DNA of 64,000 nt from Haladaptatus caseinilyticus (lineage in GTDB: Archaea > Halobacteriota > Halobacteria > Halobacteriales > Haladaptataceae). This document shows positions 18,411-28,538 of the stretch, piece by piece. The notes under the pieces are model-generated. The model saw only the letters and a program-made list of their open reading frames with translations, searched no databases and was not told where the DNA came from. The position numbers and the translations under genes were made by a program. Within the stretch, counting starts at the first letter, position 1. Each line of letters begins with the position of its first letter. The DNA is taken from the NCBI RefSeq assembly GCF_026248685.1, contig NZ_CP111036.1, positions 1,178,001 to 1,242,000 of the forward strand, in the 5' to 3' direction.

Positions 18411-19367
18411 ATGACAACGCTCGGAACGGCGAGCGCGGCCCCCGGAGAAATAGACACGGGCCGACTCGCGGTGGGAGAGACCCGCGATGGGAGCCAGTTC
18501 GGTCTCCCCGTCGCCGTGATAAACGGTGCAAACGAGGGAAAAACGCTATACATACAGGCCGTCAGCGACGGTGACGAACTCAACGGACTCGGCGTCATCA
18601 AACGGGTCGTCCCACAGCTCGCGCCGGAAGACATCTCCGGCACGATTCTCGTCGTTGGTCTCGTTAACTATCACGCCTTCCAAGTGGCGGAGCATCGCAA
18701 CCCTATCGACGATACGAAAATGAATCGCGCGTACCCCGGCAACGAGTCGGGTACGTCGAGCGAGCGAACTGCGGCGGCAACCTTCGAGGCCGCATCACGG
18801 GCCGACCTCATTCTCGACCTTCATCAGGGTTCGACCAGCCGGATGATAAACGAGGTCCGCGTCCGCTGTGGCAAACGTCATCGCCTTCACGACGAGTGTT
18901 TGGAACTCGCCAAGGTGTTCGGATGCGGCCACATTTTGGACCAGAAGGGGCCGGACGGACAGCTCGCCCGTGCTGCACCGGACGAGGGTATCCCTACCAT
19001 CGACCCCGAACTCGGCGGCTGTGTCGGCTGGGACGAGGAGAGTATCCAGTACGGCGTCGATGGCGTGTTCAATGTGCTTCACCATTACGGGTTTCTAGAC
19101 GGCGACGTGGAACTCGAACCACAAACCAGAGCGTCGGGATTCGACCGCTACGGCGCACCGAACGGCGGTATCGTGACATTCAAAAAGGACCTCGGCGAAA
19201 CGGTGTCGCCGGGTGAAACGTTGTTCGAGGTCACGGACGTGTTCGGTACGCTGAAAGCTGAAGTGACCGCCGACCGTTCCGGCGTCTTCTGGCGTTCGCG
19301 GCGACTCCCTCAGGTCGCCACCGGGGAGTACGTCTGTTCGGTCGGAATCGATATCGACGAATATTGA
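18411..19367 (+). CDS. succinylglutamate desuccinylase/aspartoacylase family protein
   Basis: Zinc carboxypeptidase-like amidohydrolase of the AstE/AspA (M14-like) family, 318 aa from the ATG at 18411. Zinc ligand motifs are visible: the early AVSDGDELNG with Glu, and LDLHQGST with the His ligand, plus DDTKMNRAYPG, the conserved Asn-Arg substrate-binding motif. The C-terminal third carries a small beta domain (GGIVTFKKDLGETVSPGETLFEV) resembling a biotinyl-lipoyl-like fold, as in many members. The usual first zinc motif HGNE is replaced by SDGDE (Ser-Asp-Gly-Asp-Glu), so a ligand may differ. The stop lies 8 nt before the threonine synthase ATG: likely one operon. Confidence 0.85.
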   Translation: MTTLGTASAAPGEIDTGRLAVGETRDGSQFGLPVAVINGANEGKTLYIQAVSDGDELNGLGVIKRVVPQLAPEDISGTILVVGLVNYHAFQVAEHRNPIDDTKMNRAYPGNESGTSSERTAAATFEAASRADLILDLHQGSTSRMINEVRVRCGKRHRLHDECLELAKVFGCGHILDQKGPDGQLARAAPDEGIPTIDPELGGCVGWDEESIQYGVDGVFNVLHHYGFLDGDVELEPQTRASGFDRYGAPNGGIVTFKKDLGETVSPGETLFEVTDVFGTLKAEVTADRSGVFWRSRRLPQVATGEYVCSVGIDIDEY

Positions 19368-19375
19368 CCAAACTG

Positions 19376-20470
19376 ATGAAAACCGATCTTCTCTGCTCCG
19401 CATGCGGAAATGAGTATGCCGCTGGCCCGAACGAGCCGTGGCGCTGTGACTGCGGCCATCCACTCGATTTTGCGCGCCAACCGCTTCCCAGTGCGGACGA
19501 CCCACCGGAATTCGCTGAATTCGACACGCGTGATGGGTTGTGGGCGTTTTCGGAGTTTCTTCCGGTCCGCCGAGTCGTCTCGCTCGGCGAGGGATTTACG
19601 CCGCTCACGGATGCCGACGAGTGGAATGCGCAGTTCAAACTCGATTGCGTTTTCCCGTCGGGAAGTTTCAAAGACCGCGGTGCAACTGCTACCCTCTCCC
19701 GTGCCGCCGAACTCGGCGTCGAAACGGTTCTCGAAGACTCCTCCGGAAATGCGGGGGCGGCAATCGCTCAGTACTCTGCACGGGCCGGTATCGACGCCGA
19801 AATCTACGTTCCGGCGGACGTGAAGGAATCGAAACTGAAAGCCATCGAGCGTGCTGGTGCGACCCCGGTTCGTGTCGAAGGGAGCAGGCAGGACGTAACC
19901 GATACCTGTGTCGCCGCAGTCGAAGCGGGTGACGGCTGGTACGCCAGTCACGCATGGAATCCCGCCTTCTTCGCCGGAACGATGACGTTCGCGTTGGAAC
20001 TGGCCGCCCAGCGCGACTGGTCGGTGCCGGACGCCATCGTGTCGCCGCTCGGCCACGGAACGCTCTTTCTCGGCATGTATCGCGGATTCCAAGCCTTACT
20101 CGATGCGGGGTGGACGGACGAGATGCCTCGCCTCCTCGGCGTGCAGGCAGAAGGCGCCGCCCCGATTGCTGACGAACGACACGGGGACGGCGACGGACGA
20201 AACGACGTGGCTGACGGCATTCAAATCACGCATCCGGCGCGTAAGAACCAGATTGATGATGCCATCGAAGCGACCGACGGCGACGCGATTGCACTCGACG
20301 CGGCGGCGACGCAGGATGCCCTCGACGAACTTCATCGAACTGGCTTCTACGTCGAACCGACGAGTGCGGTGGCAGTGGCGGGGCTGTCGGCGTATCGAGA
20401 GCGGGGGACGATTGCGGAGGACGCGGATGTCGTCGTCCCGCTCACCGGACACGGCTTGAAGTCATCGTAG
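19376..20470 (+). CDS. thrC: threonine synthase-family PLP enzyme
   Basis: Fold-type II PLP enzyme. N-terminal zinc-ribbon-like head (CSACG and CDCGHPL) as in archaeal threonine synthases, the PLP lysine in SGSFKDRGATATL, the phosphate-binding loop SSGNAGAAIAQY, and a glycine loop PLGHGTLFLGMY. Threonine synthase converts O-phosphohomoserine to threonine; other paralogues use related substrates, so specificity is an inference. ATG at 19376 is preferred (364 aa); a TTG at 19364 overlapping the upstream stop is the alternative. It follows the aspartoacylase-like gene closely. Aspartate kinase of the same pathway is at 59162. Confidence 0.85.
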   Translation: MKTDLLCSACGNEYAAGPNEPWRCDCGHPLDFARQPLPSADDPPEFAEFDTRDGLWAFSEFLPVRRVVSLGEGFTPLTDADEWNAQFKLDCVFPSGSFKDRGATATLSRAAELGVETVLEDSSGNAGAAIAQYSARAGIDAEIYVPADVKESKLKAIERAGATPVRVEGSRQDVTDTCVAAVEAGDGWYASHAWNPAFFAGTMTFALELAAQRDWSVPDAIVSPLGHGTLFLGMYRGFQALLDAGWTDEMPRLLGVQAEGAAPIADERHGDGDGRNDVADGIQITHPARKNQIDDAIEATDGDAIALDAAATQDALDELHRTGFYVEPTSAVAVAGLSAYRERGTIAEDADVVVPLTGHGLKSS

Positions 20471-20531
20471 TCGTTTCTACGGTGACTGTTGCTGTCCCCC
20501 TCCCGAAACCCGACATCGGGTCAAATACCAG

Positions 20532-21800
20532 TTATCGTTCGGGATGTGTCGGTCCGTCGAACCCACCTCGAACGAGCGGTTTGGCGATGTGGCGACGTGC
20601 TTCCGGCGGTACTTCGTACCAGCCGTGTTCCAATTCTCGTTCGATTCTTCGCTCGACTTTTCCGTCCGCCCGCGTACCACAGTCTCGACACCGATAGCCT
20701 TGCTCCGCCCCCGCGCTCTTCATCGACCGGCCACAGTCCGGGCAGGTCGGCGTGACGAGTTCCGTGGCATCGAGGGTTCGAACCGCGAACTTTTCCAGCT
20801 TTACTGTTCCACGAGCGACTTCCCCACAGACCGTGATCTCGTCCCTTGGGCGGAGATTCCTGACGTGGTCGCGGAACCGTTTCGTCGGCTCGAAGGCAGC
20901 ACAGGGTAGGCGACTCGCCCCATCCGTGAGCGTGAAAAAGACGTGACCTCCTTGCCGAGTTTCGGGCTTCGAGGTGACCGTTCCGGTGATTCTGTAAGCG
21001 TGACCGTCTTTCACGTTCCCGGGGTCGGCATCACGGAGATGGGCGTCAGTCCCTTGGTTCGTCACGAACTGTGCGGTTTTGATCACTTGTTCGCTTTCGA
21101 TTTCGTCGGCGACTCGCCGGACTGCATCCGGGTCGTCGCCACGGATTCCGTGAAGGATGGGACAGGGCGTATGCGGGACACAAACGGCCTCGCCGGTTCC
21201 TCGGTCAACCGTGTCCCAGACGGTCGGATACTCGTCGCTTTCGGCCGCGAACACCGAGTCGAAATCCACGTTTCGGCGTGTTCCCCATCGCTCCGATTCG
21301 CGGTAGGAGATCTGTTCGTAAGTCCACTCCGTGAACGCGGCCCAACTGCCGACCGCTGCGAGCGCACCGATTTTCCCTCGCGCGTTTTTCCATCCGGTAG
21401 AACGATAGCCCGCTGATTCGATTCGCCGGTCGGCCTGCTCGCGGGATAGGTGGTCTCGAACGGCGGCCTGCGCGAACGTTGACACGCCGTCCGGAACGGT
21501 TTCGGGCGCATGAGGCGCGACCACGAGTCCGGGATTCGTATTGGGGTCACCGGTCTCAGCCGCAGCTTCGAGTTCGTCCCGCGCGAGTTCGAACGCCACT
21601 CCCGGGTCAAGGTCAGTGTGGACCGCGAGTGCAGCGTTGCCCCGCGTCTTGTGCTTGACCGCGGGATTGAGACGGACGAGGAGCAGTCGCTCTACGTCCC
21701 CACCTGCGTTTCGCACACTGTCCGCAACGCGCGCGGCCAGGTAGGTCGTGCACATCCCACGTGTTCGGGAGTCGGTGTCGTCGAGACCGATAACCGTCAC
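20532..21800 (-). CDS. tiaS: tRNA(Ile2) 2-agmatinylcytidine synthetase TiaS
   Basis: Archaea-specific enzyme that attaches agmatine to C34 of tRNA-Ile(CAU), so that the anticodon reads AUA rather than AUG. The 422-aa protein starts [21 protein letters not shown], the family's N-terminal hallmark, followed by the TCKD/FLD region, an OB-fold ([21 protein letters not shown]) and a C-terminal zinc ribbon (CPDCG and CRDCG). All expected domains are in order. It is divergent from the COG1395 regulator gene. Confidence 0.95.
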   Translation of the reverse strand: MTVIGLDDTDSRTRGMCTTYLAARVADSVRNAGGDVERLLLVRLNPAVKHKTRGNAALAVHTDLDPGVAFELARDELEAAAETGDPNTNPGLVVAPHAPETVPDGVSTFAQAAVRDHLSREQADRRIESAGYRSTGWKNARGKIGALAAVGSWAAFTEWTYEQISYRESERWGTRRNVDFDSVFAAESDEYPTVWDTVDRGTGEAVCVPHTPCPILHGIRGDDPDAVRRVADEIESEQVIKTAQFVTNQGTDAHLRDADPGNVKDGHAYRITGTVTSKPETRQGGHVFFTLTDGASRLPCAAFEPTKRFRDHVRNLRPRDEITVCGEVARGTVKLEKFAVRTLDATELVTPTCPDCGRSMKSAGAEQGYRCRDCGTRADGKVERRIERELEHGWYEVPPEARRHIAKPLVRGGFDGPTHPER

Positions 21801-21916
21801 ACAGAAGCGTTGTCGCGTGGCGGATTAACAGCTTTCGAAGCCGCATTGTAATATATGAGTCTATCGTCGTCGATTCACGAAATCGCAAGACTGCGGTATC
21901 ATATACACCCAAAACG

Positions 21917-21925
21917 TATTTATAT
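21917..21925 (+). promoter_or_regulatory. TATA box of the COG1395 regulator
   Basis: TATTTATAT at 21917-21925, ending 22 nt before the ATG at 21947, is a strong archaeal TATA box with leaderless spacing. Confidence 0.65.
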
Positions 21926-21946
21926 CGGAATCGCTTACCCGACACC

Positions 21947-22894
21947 ATGTCCCGGTCTGCACTGGTCGGCAACGTGACCGCGATGCTCGAAGATGCGGGA
22001 TTCGTGGTCAGTGACCGGTGTGCTATCCGACCAAAGAGTTTCGATGTGGCAGCGCGACGTGGACCAGACCTGCTACTGTTGAAAATTCTCGGCAACATCG
22101 ACGCGTTCGACGCCGAGACCGGCATGGAGATGCGACGACTCGGTACGTATCTCGATGCAACTCCGCTAGTCATCGGTCTACGGACGAGAAACCAAGACCT
22201 CGAATCCGGCGTGGTGTACTTCCGCCATGGGGTTCCGGTGTTCAGCCCCGATACCGCTCTCGACCTCTTCGTTGAAGGAGTGCCACCGCTCGTCTACGCC
22301 GCGCCCGGCGGCTTGTACGTCAACATCGACGGCGACGTGTTGAAGGACGAACGTAAGGGTCGTGGATGGAGTCTCGGTCAACTCGCCTCGGAACTCGGGG
22401 TCTCCCGACGAACCGTCTCGAAATACGAGGATGGCATGAACGCCAGCGTCGAGGTGGCAATCGAACTCGAAGAGCTGTTCAACGGCGAGCTCACCAGTCC
22501 CGTCGAAGTGTTCGATGGCGCGGAGGAACTCACCGAGGAGGACGAACTGGCAGAGTCGGAGACCGAACCGGAGGACGAACACATGTTCACGACGTTGACC
22601 CGCGTCGGCTTCACGGTGCATCCGACGACTCGTGCACCGTTCAAAACGGTCAGTGAGGACGATTACGAGGACCGTGTCCTGACGAGTCACTCGGAGTTCA
22701 CTAGAACTGCCGAAAAACGCGCTCGAATCATGAGTTCGATCAGCCGAGTCGCACGCACTCGGTCGGTCTATTTCGTCGATAAAGCGCGGCGCGAAACCGT
22801 CGAAGGGACCGCGCTGGTAGAACGCGAGGAAGTCGAAGGAATAGAGGACGCTGACGAACTCCGGAAGCTGATTCGAGAACGAGCGGAAGCGTAG
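21947..22894 (+). CDS. archaeal HTH transcriptional regulator (COG1395 type)
   Basis: 315-aa protein with an N-terminal restriction-endonuclease-like or DUF domain ([32 protein letters not shown]), then a Cro/C1-type helix-turn-helix at about 145-175 ([20 protein letters not shown]) and a C-terminal region ([17 protein letters not shown]). This is the single-copy archaeal family annotated as putative HTH-type transcriptional regulator, present in most euryarchaea; its targets are not known from sequence. Promoter and start are well supported. Confidence 0.85.
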   Translation: MSRSALVGNVTAMLEDAGFVVSDRCAIRPKSFDVAARRGPDLLLLKILGNIDAFDAETGMEMRRLGTYLDATPLVIGLRTRNQDLESGVVYFRHGVPVFSPDTALDLFVEGVPPLVYAAPGGLYVNIDGDVLKDERKGRGWSLGQLASELGVSRRTVSKYEDGMNASVEVAIELEELFNGELTSPVEVFDGAEELTEEDELAESETEPEDEHMFTTLTRVGFTVHPTTRAPFKTVSEDDYEDRVLTSHSEFTRTAEKRARIMSSISRVARTRSVYFVDKARRETVEGTALVEREEVEGIEDADELRKLIRERAEA

Positions 22895-22896
22895 TT

Positions 22897-23112
22897 TTAC
22901 CCTTCACCCTCCCCGTCTTCACCACCCATCTCTCCGTTTTCATCGGCTTCTCCGTCTTTGCCGCCCATTTTACCGTCACTGTCTTGTCCGCCGTCACCGC
23001 CTCCACCTTCTTCGCCGCCTCCTTCTCCACCCTCTTCGCCCGGTCCCATGCAACCCGCACACCCAGCGATGACCAGGCCGCTCGTGGACAGTATTTTTCG
23101 CCTCGTCGTCAT
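22897..23112 (-). CDS. low-complexity Gly/Glu/Asp-rich putative lipoprotein
   Basis: 71 aa: a twin-arginine-like start (MTTRRKILSTSGLVIAGCAG) followed by repeats rich in Gly, Glu and Asp with MGGEDGE- and GGKDGE-like units. A short hydrophobic segment ending IAGCAGC could be a signal peptide with a lipobox cysteine, giving an anchored acidic surface protein. The acidic tail is highly repetitive and could simply be low complexity, so expression should be confirmed. It ends 3 nt after the stop of the convergent regulator gene. Confidence 0.55.
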   Translation of the reverse strand: MTTRRKILSTSGLVIAGCAGCMGPGEEGGEGGGEEGGGGDGGQDSDGKMGGKDGEADENGEMGGEDGEGEG

Positions 23113-23319
23113 GCAGACTTCGATGTACTGAGAACAAGTAAACCGGATGGCCAACACGCGAATACTATCGAACGAAGGGAGAGATGGCACCGGGTTATTC
23201 AGTGTAACGCGTTCCGTTCGCTGTTCGACAGTTATCAACTCATCGCCGTTATCGACCTTTTATGGCCTTTACCTGAACGAGCTTCTCTGAAAAACCACTC
23301 CGGCTTATCGGAAGTGGTG

Positions 23320-23568
23320 CTACGCGCCGTAGGATTCTTCCAGATATTCAACGATATCGTCGCTTTCCGGCATTCCCTCGACGCCGTTTTCTTCATCCAC
23401 CAACACTGGGACGCCGGTTTGGCCACTCACTTCTTTCACTTCCGTTCGCTGCCCGTGGGCGCGCGGGACATAGTGAGATTCGTAGTCTAGGTCGAGTTCG
23501 TCCAGCTTGCTCGTCACTTTCGCGCAGAACGGACAGCCTTGGAGTTCGTACAGTTCGAGGGTGGGCAT
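23320..23568 (-). CDS. glutaredoxin family protein
   Basis: Thioredoxin-fold protein of 82 aa: YELQGCPFCAKVTSKLDELDLDYE at the N-terminus has the CPFC active-site pair, GVPVLVDEENGVEGMPESDDIV has the cis-proline and the following loop, and YLEESYGA ends the helix. It should reduce disulfides or protein-glutathione-type mixed disulfides; in haloarchaea the partner thiol is probably gamma-glutamylcysteine. From the ATG at 23568 the length is normal; a longer frame to 23700 has no homology-like features. Confidence 0.88.
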   Translation of the reverse strand: MPTLELYELQGCPFCAKVTSKLDELDLDYESHYVPRAHGQRTEVKEVSGQTGVPVLVDEENGVEGMPESDDIVEYLEESYGA

Positions 23569-23804
23569 GAGCGTAGTTAGGGGGGTCTGAAATAAGAGTG
23601 TGGTGTTCGCGAGGAAAGCGACCGGTTTTCTGGACGACGGACAACGCGAGTTGTCGTTTGTGGCAGAGCACATTCGGTAGATGTAAAAGAAATGGGTCAT
23701 CTGTCACACAACTCCACAACGTCCGAACAATCGAAGCGATACATCCGGGACTCGGGAGCCGAAAGTACGGCAACCGAAAATAATCGACGAAACGACGTGG
23801 CCGA

Positions 23805-25250
23805 CTAAACGTTTCCTTTGAGGAGACCGCTCGTCCGGACGAAGAAGTAGAGAACGAATGCGACTGCGAGCGCCCAGTGGCCAGGACGGGTGTCCTCCAG
23901 CTCACCTGCTGCGAGTTTGACGATTGGATAGGAGACGATGCCCGCGGCGATGCCGTAGGCGATGGAGAACGTAAACGGCATGACGAGGATGGTCATCCCG
24001 GCGGGGACGGTACTGGTGATGTCGTCCCATGCGATATCGACGACGTTACCGAGCATCACGACGCCGATGACAACCAGCGCGATATGGGAGGCGTACTGCG
24101 GAATCGCTGCGGCTACGGGGACGAAGGCCAGCGATACCAGAAACAGGACACCGACGACGAGTGCTGTCATTCCGGTCCGGCCACCTTCTTCGACGCCAGA
24201 AGCGGATTCGATGTAGGTCGTCACCGTCGAGGTGCCGAGCATTCCGCCGACGGTCGTGCCGACGGCGTCAGCCATCAGCGGTTTCTCGATTTCGGGGAGG
24301 TTCCCTTCATCGTTGAGAAAGCCGCCGACCTGCCCGACGCCGACCAGCGTTCCGGCGGTGTCGAAGAAGTCCACGAAGAAGAACGTGAACACGACGAGCG
24401 CGAACGAGAACGCTTCGACGCCCTTCAATCCCGAGATGAACGCGCCAGCGACGGGGGTGATATCGTAGGTCGCACTCACCATCTGCGGGGTGAGTGTGCC
24501 TGGTGCGACGAGACCGAACCACTCCGCGGCGTAGCCGATGATCGTCGTCAGTGCGATGCCGACGATGATGGAGCCCGGGATACCACGGGCATAGAGCGCG
24601 AAGGTGAGGAAGAGGCCGAACACGGAGAGAATCGCGACGGGGTCGGATGCGACCGGACCGAGCGTGATGTAGGTCGCTTCGTCGGGGACGACGACGTTCA
24701 TCGCCTGCAAACCGATAATCGCGAGGAACAGTCCGATACCGGTTCCGACGGCGAATTTCACTGGTTCGGGGAAGAGGCGAATTATGTACTTTCGCGCGCC
24801 GATTGCAGTCAGCGCGATGAAGACGATTCCTTCCACAAACACTGCAGCCAGCGCGGTCTGCCACGAAATCCCGAGCGCCCCGACGACCGTGAACGCGAAG
24901 AAGGCGTTCAAGCCGAGGCCGGGTGCCTGCGCGAACGGTCGATTCGCGTAGAACGCCATGGTCAATGTCGCGACTGCCGCCGCGATGATGGTCACGACTG
25001 CGAGCATGGAAACAGTTTGACCGTAGGAGTAGTTGGCCAGTTGGATGCCGTCCTGAATCGGAATCTGTGGATTATCCGCGAGGATGCTCGGGTTGACGAC
25101 GACGATGTAACTCATCGTCAGAAACGTCGTCAGCCCTGCGATTACCTCCGTCCGCAAGTCCGTACCGTGTTCCTCGAAGCCGAAGTATTCGGCCAGAGAG
25201 CTGAACACGCCCGATTCTGTGCGAGTGTCGCCGGTTTCATTCGTCCCCAT
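23805..25250 (-). CDS. NCS2/AzgA-type purine permease
   Basis: 481-aa secondary transporter of the nucleobase:cation symporter family, AzgA-like branch (adenine, guanine, hypoxanthine uptake). The N-terminus has RTEVIAGLTTFLTMSYIVVVNPSIL split over the first helix. The MALAPGLGLNAFF-like motif reads APGLGLNAFFAFTVVG, and the second repeat has VEGIVFIALTAIG. About 12-14 helices are expected. It follows gfcR in the same orientation, 160 nt away, so purine transport and a PRTase-type regulator lie together. Confidence 0.9.
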   Translation of the reverse strand: MGTNETGDTRTESGVFSSLAEYFGFEEHGTDLRTEVIAGLTTFLTMSYIVVVNPSILADNPQIPIQDGIQLANYSYGQTVSMLAVVTIIAAAVATLTMAFYANRPFAQAPGLGLNAFFAFTVVGALGISWQTALAAVFVEGIVFIALTAIGARKYIIRLFPEPVKFAVGTGIGLFLAIIGLQAMNVVVPDEATYITLGPVASDPVAILSVFGLFLTFALYARGIPGSIIVGIALTTIIGYAAEWFGLVAPGTLTPQMVSATYDITPVAGAFISGLKGVEAFSFALVVFTFFFVDFFDTAGTLVGVGQVGGFLNDEGNLPEIEKPLMADAVGTTVGGMLGTSTVTTYIESASGVEEGGRTGMTALVVGVLFLVSLAFVPVAAAIPQYASHIALVVIGVVMLGNVVDIAWDDITSTVPAGMTILVMPFTFSIAYGIAAGIVSYPIVKLAAGELEDTRPGHWALAVAFVLYFFVRTSGLLKGNV

Positions 25251-25410
25251 GATGAACGAGTGAGCATAACCGTGAAAACATACTTAACAGTTCTCATTGA
25301 TTCTGAGCATCTATACGCAAATATGTATATATCATCGCTTTCGATCGCCTTCTGATGGTTATATTCGCATGAATGTGAGTACAATTTCAGGAGACCAGCA
25401 CGGGGTTGCC

Positions 25411-26124
25411 TCACTCGAACAGCGCCAACGCACCGACTGGTGCGTCAGTTCGGGCTTTTGCACGCTCGATTCCCTCATCCCCTGCTGCGATGAGTGCGAA
25501 AACGCCGCCCACATCGGCGTCCGCGTCGTGGGCGATTTCGAGAAGCAGTTCTTGGGTCTCGCCGGAGCGGATGAGGTCGTCCACGACGAGCACGGTTTCG
25601 CCCGATCCGATGGCGGAAGACGGGAGATAGTAAGTGAGTTCGATACCGGAAGCGAGTCGCTGACGAGCCTCGATGAACTCCTCGACGGCGGTCTCTTTCG
25701 ACTTCTTCGCGTAGGCACAGCGCGCGCCGAAGTAACTCGCCATCGCGGCGGCAAGGGTGATGCCGTCGGTTGCGGCGGTCAGTACTACGTCAGGGTGGCT
25801 GAAATCAAACGTTTCGGCGGCGACCGGTGCGACGAGGTCGAGAAACGCTTGGTCGAAGACGACGCCCGAGTTGTCCACGTAGCCTTCGGTGTCGAGACGA
25901 GTACGAGCTTCGAGTTCGTCCGCGAGTTCTTCCCTGCCGACTCCTTCGACGACTGCTTCGGCGCGGTCGGTACTCGGGAGAACGTGACCGTTCACGTAGC
26001 GGTTCAAATCGCCCGCAGGGAGATCGGTCACCTCGGCAAGTTCGTCATAGGTTCGCGTCTCTTTTAACATCCGCAGAACGGAGACTGCCTGTAACTGGAG
26101 AGTAGCCTTCTCGGCTCGATTCAT
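25411..26124 (-). CDS. gfcR: GfcR-type HTH-phosphoribosyltransferase regulator
   Basis: 237 aa: an N-terminal helix-turn-helix (LKETRTYDELAEVTDLPAGDLNRYVNG) fused to a type-I PRTase-like domain with the PRPP loop VLVVDDLIRSGETQELLLE. Haloarchaeal GfcR, a pyrE-like transcription factor, controls sugar-degradation genes in Haloferax. The PRPP loop reads VDDLIRSGET, close to the canonical VEDVITTGGT-like loop, so ligand binding is plausible. Start at 26124; a longer open frame back to 26451 overlaps thrS. Adjacent to the purine permease, it may instead sense purines in this organism. Confidence 0.87.
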   Translation of the reverse strand: MNRAEKATLQLQAVSVLRMLKETRTYDELAEVTDLPAGDLNRYVNGHVLPSTDRAEAVVEGVGREELADELEARTRLDTEGYVDNSGVVFDQAFLDLVAPVAAETFDFSHPDVVLTAATDGITLAAAMASYFGARCAYAKKSKETAVEEFIEARQRLASGIELTYYLPSSAIGSGETVLVVDDLIRSGETQELLLEIAHDADADVGGVFALIAAGDEGIERAKARTDAPVGALALFE

Positions 26125-26212
26125 ATTCCAATACTCACCATCGTGCAACCTTGAACACTTCGATGATGAACCGGTGCAGTCTACACACAACCGTGTTGTT
26201 CCACTCGACGTT

Positions 26213-28153
26213 TTAGTCGAGGAAATCCGGTTGTTGTCTCTTCTCTCCGCACTCCTCTTCGAGATGAATCCGGAACGCCGCCAGTTCGATATTACCGTGC
26301 TGTCGCTCCTTTCTATCGCGGACCGATATCGTACCCGACTCCGCTTCGTCACTACCGACGATGAGCATATACGGAACGTGGTCGTCGTGCCCAGCACGAA
26401 TCTTTTTCCCGAGCGTCCAATCACGGTTGTCCACCTCAACTCGGAACTCATCGAATTCGTTCGCTACGCTTTCGGCGTACTCCGCGTCGTCGTCCGTAAT
26501 CGGCAGCACTCGAATCTGTTCCGGTGCGAGCCAGAGCGGGAAATTGCCCGCGAAGTGCTCGATGCATACGCCCATGAATCGTTCGAGCGACCCGAGGAGC
26601 GCGCGGTGTATCATCACGGGACGGTGTGCTTCGTTGTCCTCGCCGATGTAGCTGATCCCGAGTCGCTCTGGTTGGACGAAATCCAACTGCACCGTCCCGA
26701 TCGTCCATTCGCGTCCGATAGCGTCCTTCGCGTTGATTGCGATTTTCGGCCCATAAAACGCGCCTTCTCCCGCTGCGACTTCGTAATCGAGTTTTTCGTC
26801 GTCCAGCGCGTTTCGAAGGGCCTCACGTGCGCGTTCCCAGAGCGCGTCGTCACCGATTGCGTCGTCGGGTTTCGTCTCCAGTTTTAGCAGGACGTCCAGT
26901 CCGAAGACGGCGTACATTTCGCGGATGACGGCGAGCGTCCGTGCTATTTCTGCCTGAATCTGGTCCGGGCGAACGAAGGCGTGACCGTCGTCCTGCGTGA
27001 ACCCGCGTACCCGGAGCATTCCGGAGAGCTCTCCCGACTGTTCGTTTCGATAGCACGTGCCGAACTCCGAGAATCGCAGTGGAAGATCACGATACGACCG
27101 TCGGTCGTAATCGTAAATGTGCGCGTGATTCGCGCAGTTCATCGGCTTGAGACCGTATTCGTGGCCGTTCTGTTCCCATACGAACATCTCCCCTTTCTCC
27201 GTGAAATGTTCGTAGTGCCCCGACTTCTTCCACAGCTCGGCGTGATTGAGTTCGGGCGTTTTCACCTCTTCGTAGCCCAACTCGGCGTTTTTCTCGCGGA
27301 CGAACTCTTCCAACTCTCGCCGGAGTGCCATCCCGTTCGGGTGGAAATGCACACATCCCGGCGAGTGATCGGGGACCGAGAACAGTTCCATCTCCGCGCC
27401 GATTTTGCGATGGTCACGCTCTTTGGCTTTCTCGCGGCGTTCGAGAAACTCCTCCAAGTCCGCCTCGCGGTCGAAGGCCGTACCGTAGAGTCGCGTGAGC
27501 ATCGCCTCGTCCTCGTCGCCGCGCCAATACGCCCCGGCGATTTCGAGCAGGGAGAGCGCACCGATTTCGCCCGTTGACTCGACGTGCGGGCCAGCACAGA
27601 GGTCTTCGAACTCCCCTTGGTGATAGAACGACACCGGTTCGCCTACGTCCTCGATTTTCGTCATCAGTTCGCGTTTGTAGGGCTGGTCTGCAAGTCGTTC
27701 ACGCGCATCGTCAGGGGCGACTTCTTCCCGGACGATATCGTAATCCTCAACCACGATATCGCGCATCTCGGCTTCGATTACGGCGAGATCGTCTCCGTCG
27801 AGTTCGACGCCATCGAAATCGTAGTAAAAGCCGTCGTCCGTCGGCGGCCCGATAGCCAGTTTCGCATCCGGAAAGCGGCGAAGCACTGCTTGCGCGAGTA
27901 CGTGCGCCGCGGAGTGGCGCAAGACACGAACGTATTCGTCCGAATCCGGTGTGACGATCCGAAGGTTTGCGTTCGATTCGATTCGATATTCTGGTGCGAC
28001 GAGGTCGCCGTCCACGATTCCGGCGACGCAGTCGTTTCCGAGACCCGGTCCGATCTCGTAGGCGACCTCCTCTACCGAAACTGGGCGGCTGAACTCGCGA
28101 CTCGATCCGTCCGGAAGCGATACGACGACTGCTGGCTGTGATCGATGATTCAT
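26213..28153 (-). CDS. thrS: threonyl-tRNA synthetase
   Basis: Class II aminoacyl-tRNA synthetase, 646 aa, of the bacterial domain plan: TGS (about 5-68), N2 editing domain with HSAAH (H80, H84) and CAGPH (C187 region) forming the zinc/editing site for mischarged Ser-tRNA-Thr, the catalytic domain with class II motifs (FRVRNEQSGELSG-type motif 2: CYRNEQSGELSGMLRVRGF), and the C-terminal anticodon-binding domain. Most archaea use a DTD-like editing domain instead; haloarchaea carry this bacterial type by ancient transfer (family knowledge). The promoter is probably far upstream, see the leader region. Confidence 0.95.
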   Translation of the reverse strand: MNHRSQPAVVVSLPDGSSREFSRPVSVEEVAYEIGPGLGNDCVAGIVDGDLVAPEYRIESNANLRIVTPDSDEYVRVLRHSAAHVLAQAVLRRFPDAKLAIGPPTDDGFYYDFDGVELDGDDLAVIEAEMRDIVVEDYDIVREEVAPDDARERLADQPYKRELMTKIEDVGEPVSFYHQGEFEDLCAGPHVESTGEIGALSLLEIAGAYWRGDEDEAMLTRLYGTAFDREADLEEFLERREKAKERDHRKIGAEMELFSVPDHSPGCVHFHPNGMALRRELEEFVREKNAELGYEEVKTPELNHAELWKKSGHYEHFTEKGEMFVWEQNGHEYGLKPMNCANHAHIYDYDRRSYRDLPLRFSEFGTCYRNEQSGELSGMLRVRGFTQDDGHAFVRPDQIQAEIARTLAVIREMYAVFGLDVLLKLETKPDDAIGDDALWERAREALRNALDDEKLDYEVAAGEGAFYGPKIAINAKDAIGREWTIGTVQLDFVQPERLGISYIGEDNEAHRPVMIHRALLGSLERFMGVCIEHFAGNFPLWLAPEQIRVLPITDDDAEYAESVANEFDEFRVEVDNRDWTLGKKIRAGHDDHVPYMLIVGSDEAESGTISVRDRKERQHGNIELAAFRIHLEEECGEKRQQPDFLD

Positions 28154-28538
28154 GGTTGTGACTGTTGATTCAGTGAAATTCTACGCCGCCACGTACTCCA
28201 TTCGAGTGCGCAACGGACACCCGGACACGAACCCGAACTCGCATTCCAAAACCGACTCGGAAATGCATCGCTGGGGGCGTCAGAGGCGGACGGGAAAACG
28301 ATGATGGTGGTGACTATATTAACGGGCGAGAACCCGGCGTGTAAAGCAGTCACCTAGCATAGTGTTGCGTGTTCCGATACTAATCGTGGAATCGTATATA
28401 TGTCTTGTGCGAGTTCGAGAGGTCTCTCGTGGCGGTTTCGCTTTCGAGTTTCTCGCCGACAGTCGCCTTCACGCGCCAAAGAACTACCATCCAACTTCAC
28501 GACGATACGACCGCTCCATCAAAAAACGGACTCACCGG
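28154..28538. other. intergenic region between thrS and pyrE, possible long thrS leader
   Basis: About 385 nt. A TATA-like AATATAGT on the minus strand at about 28313-28320 implies a transcript start near 28290 and a leader of roughly 135 nt for thrS. A 67-codon frame (28150-28353) ends on the thrS start codon but has no sensible composition. A plus-strand TCGTATATATG at about 28392-28402 has no gene to drive. No RNA gene was recognised. Confidence 0.4.

Noticed and set aside
23877-25355. 492-codon frame antisense to the NCS2 permease
   Set aside because: Asp/Gly/Arg-rich shadow of a clear permease gene; no protein features.
28150-28353. 67-codon frame ending on the thrS start, considered as a leader peptide
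   Set aside because: No threonine-rich run and no typical composition; an attenuation leader is not supported.
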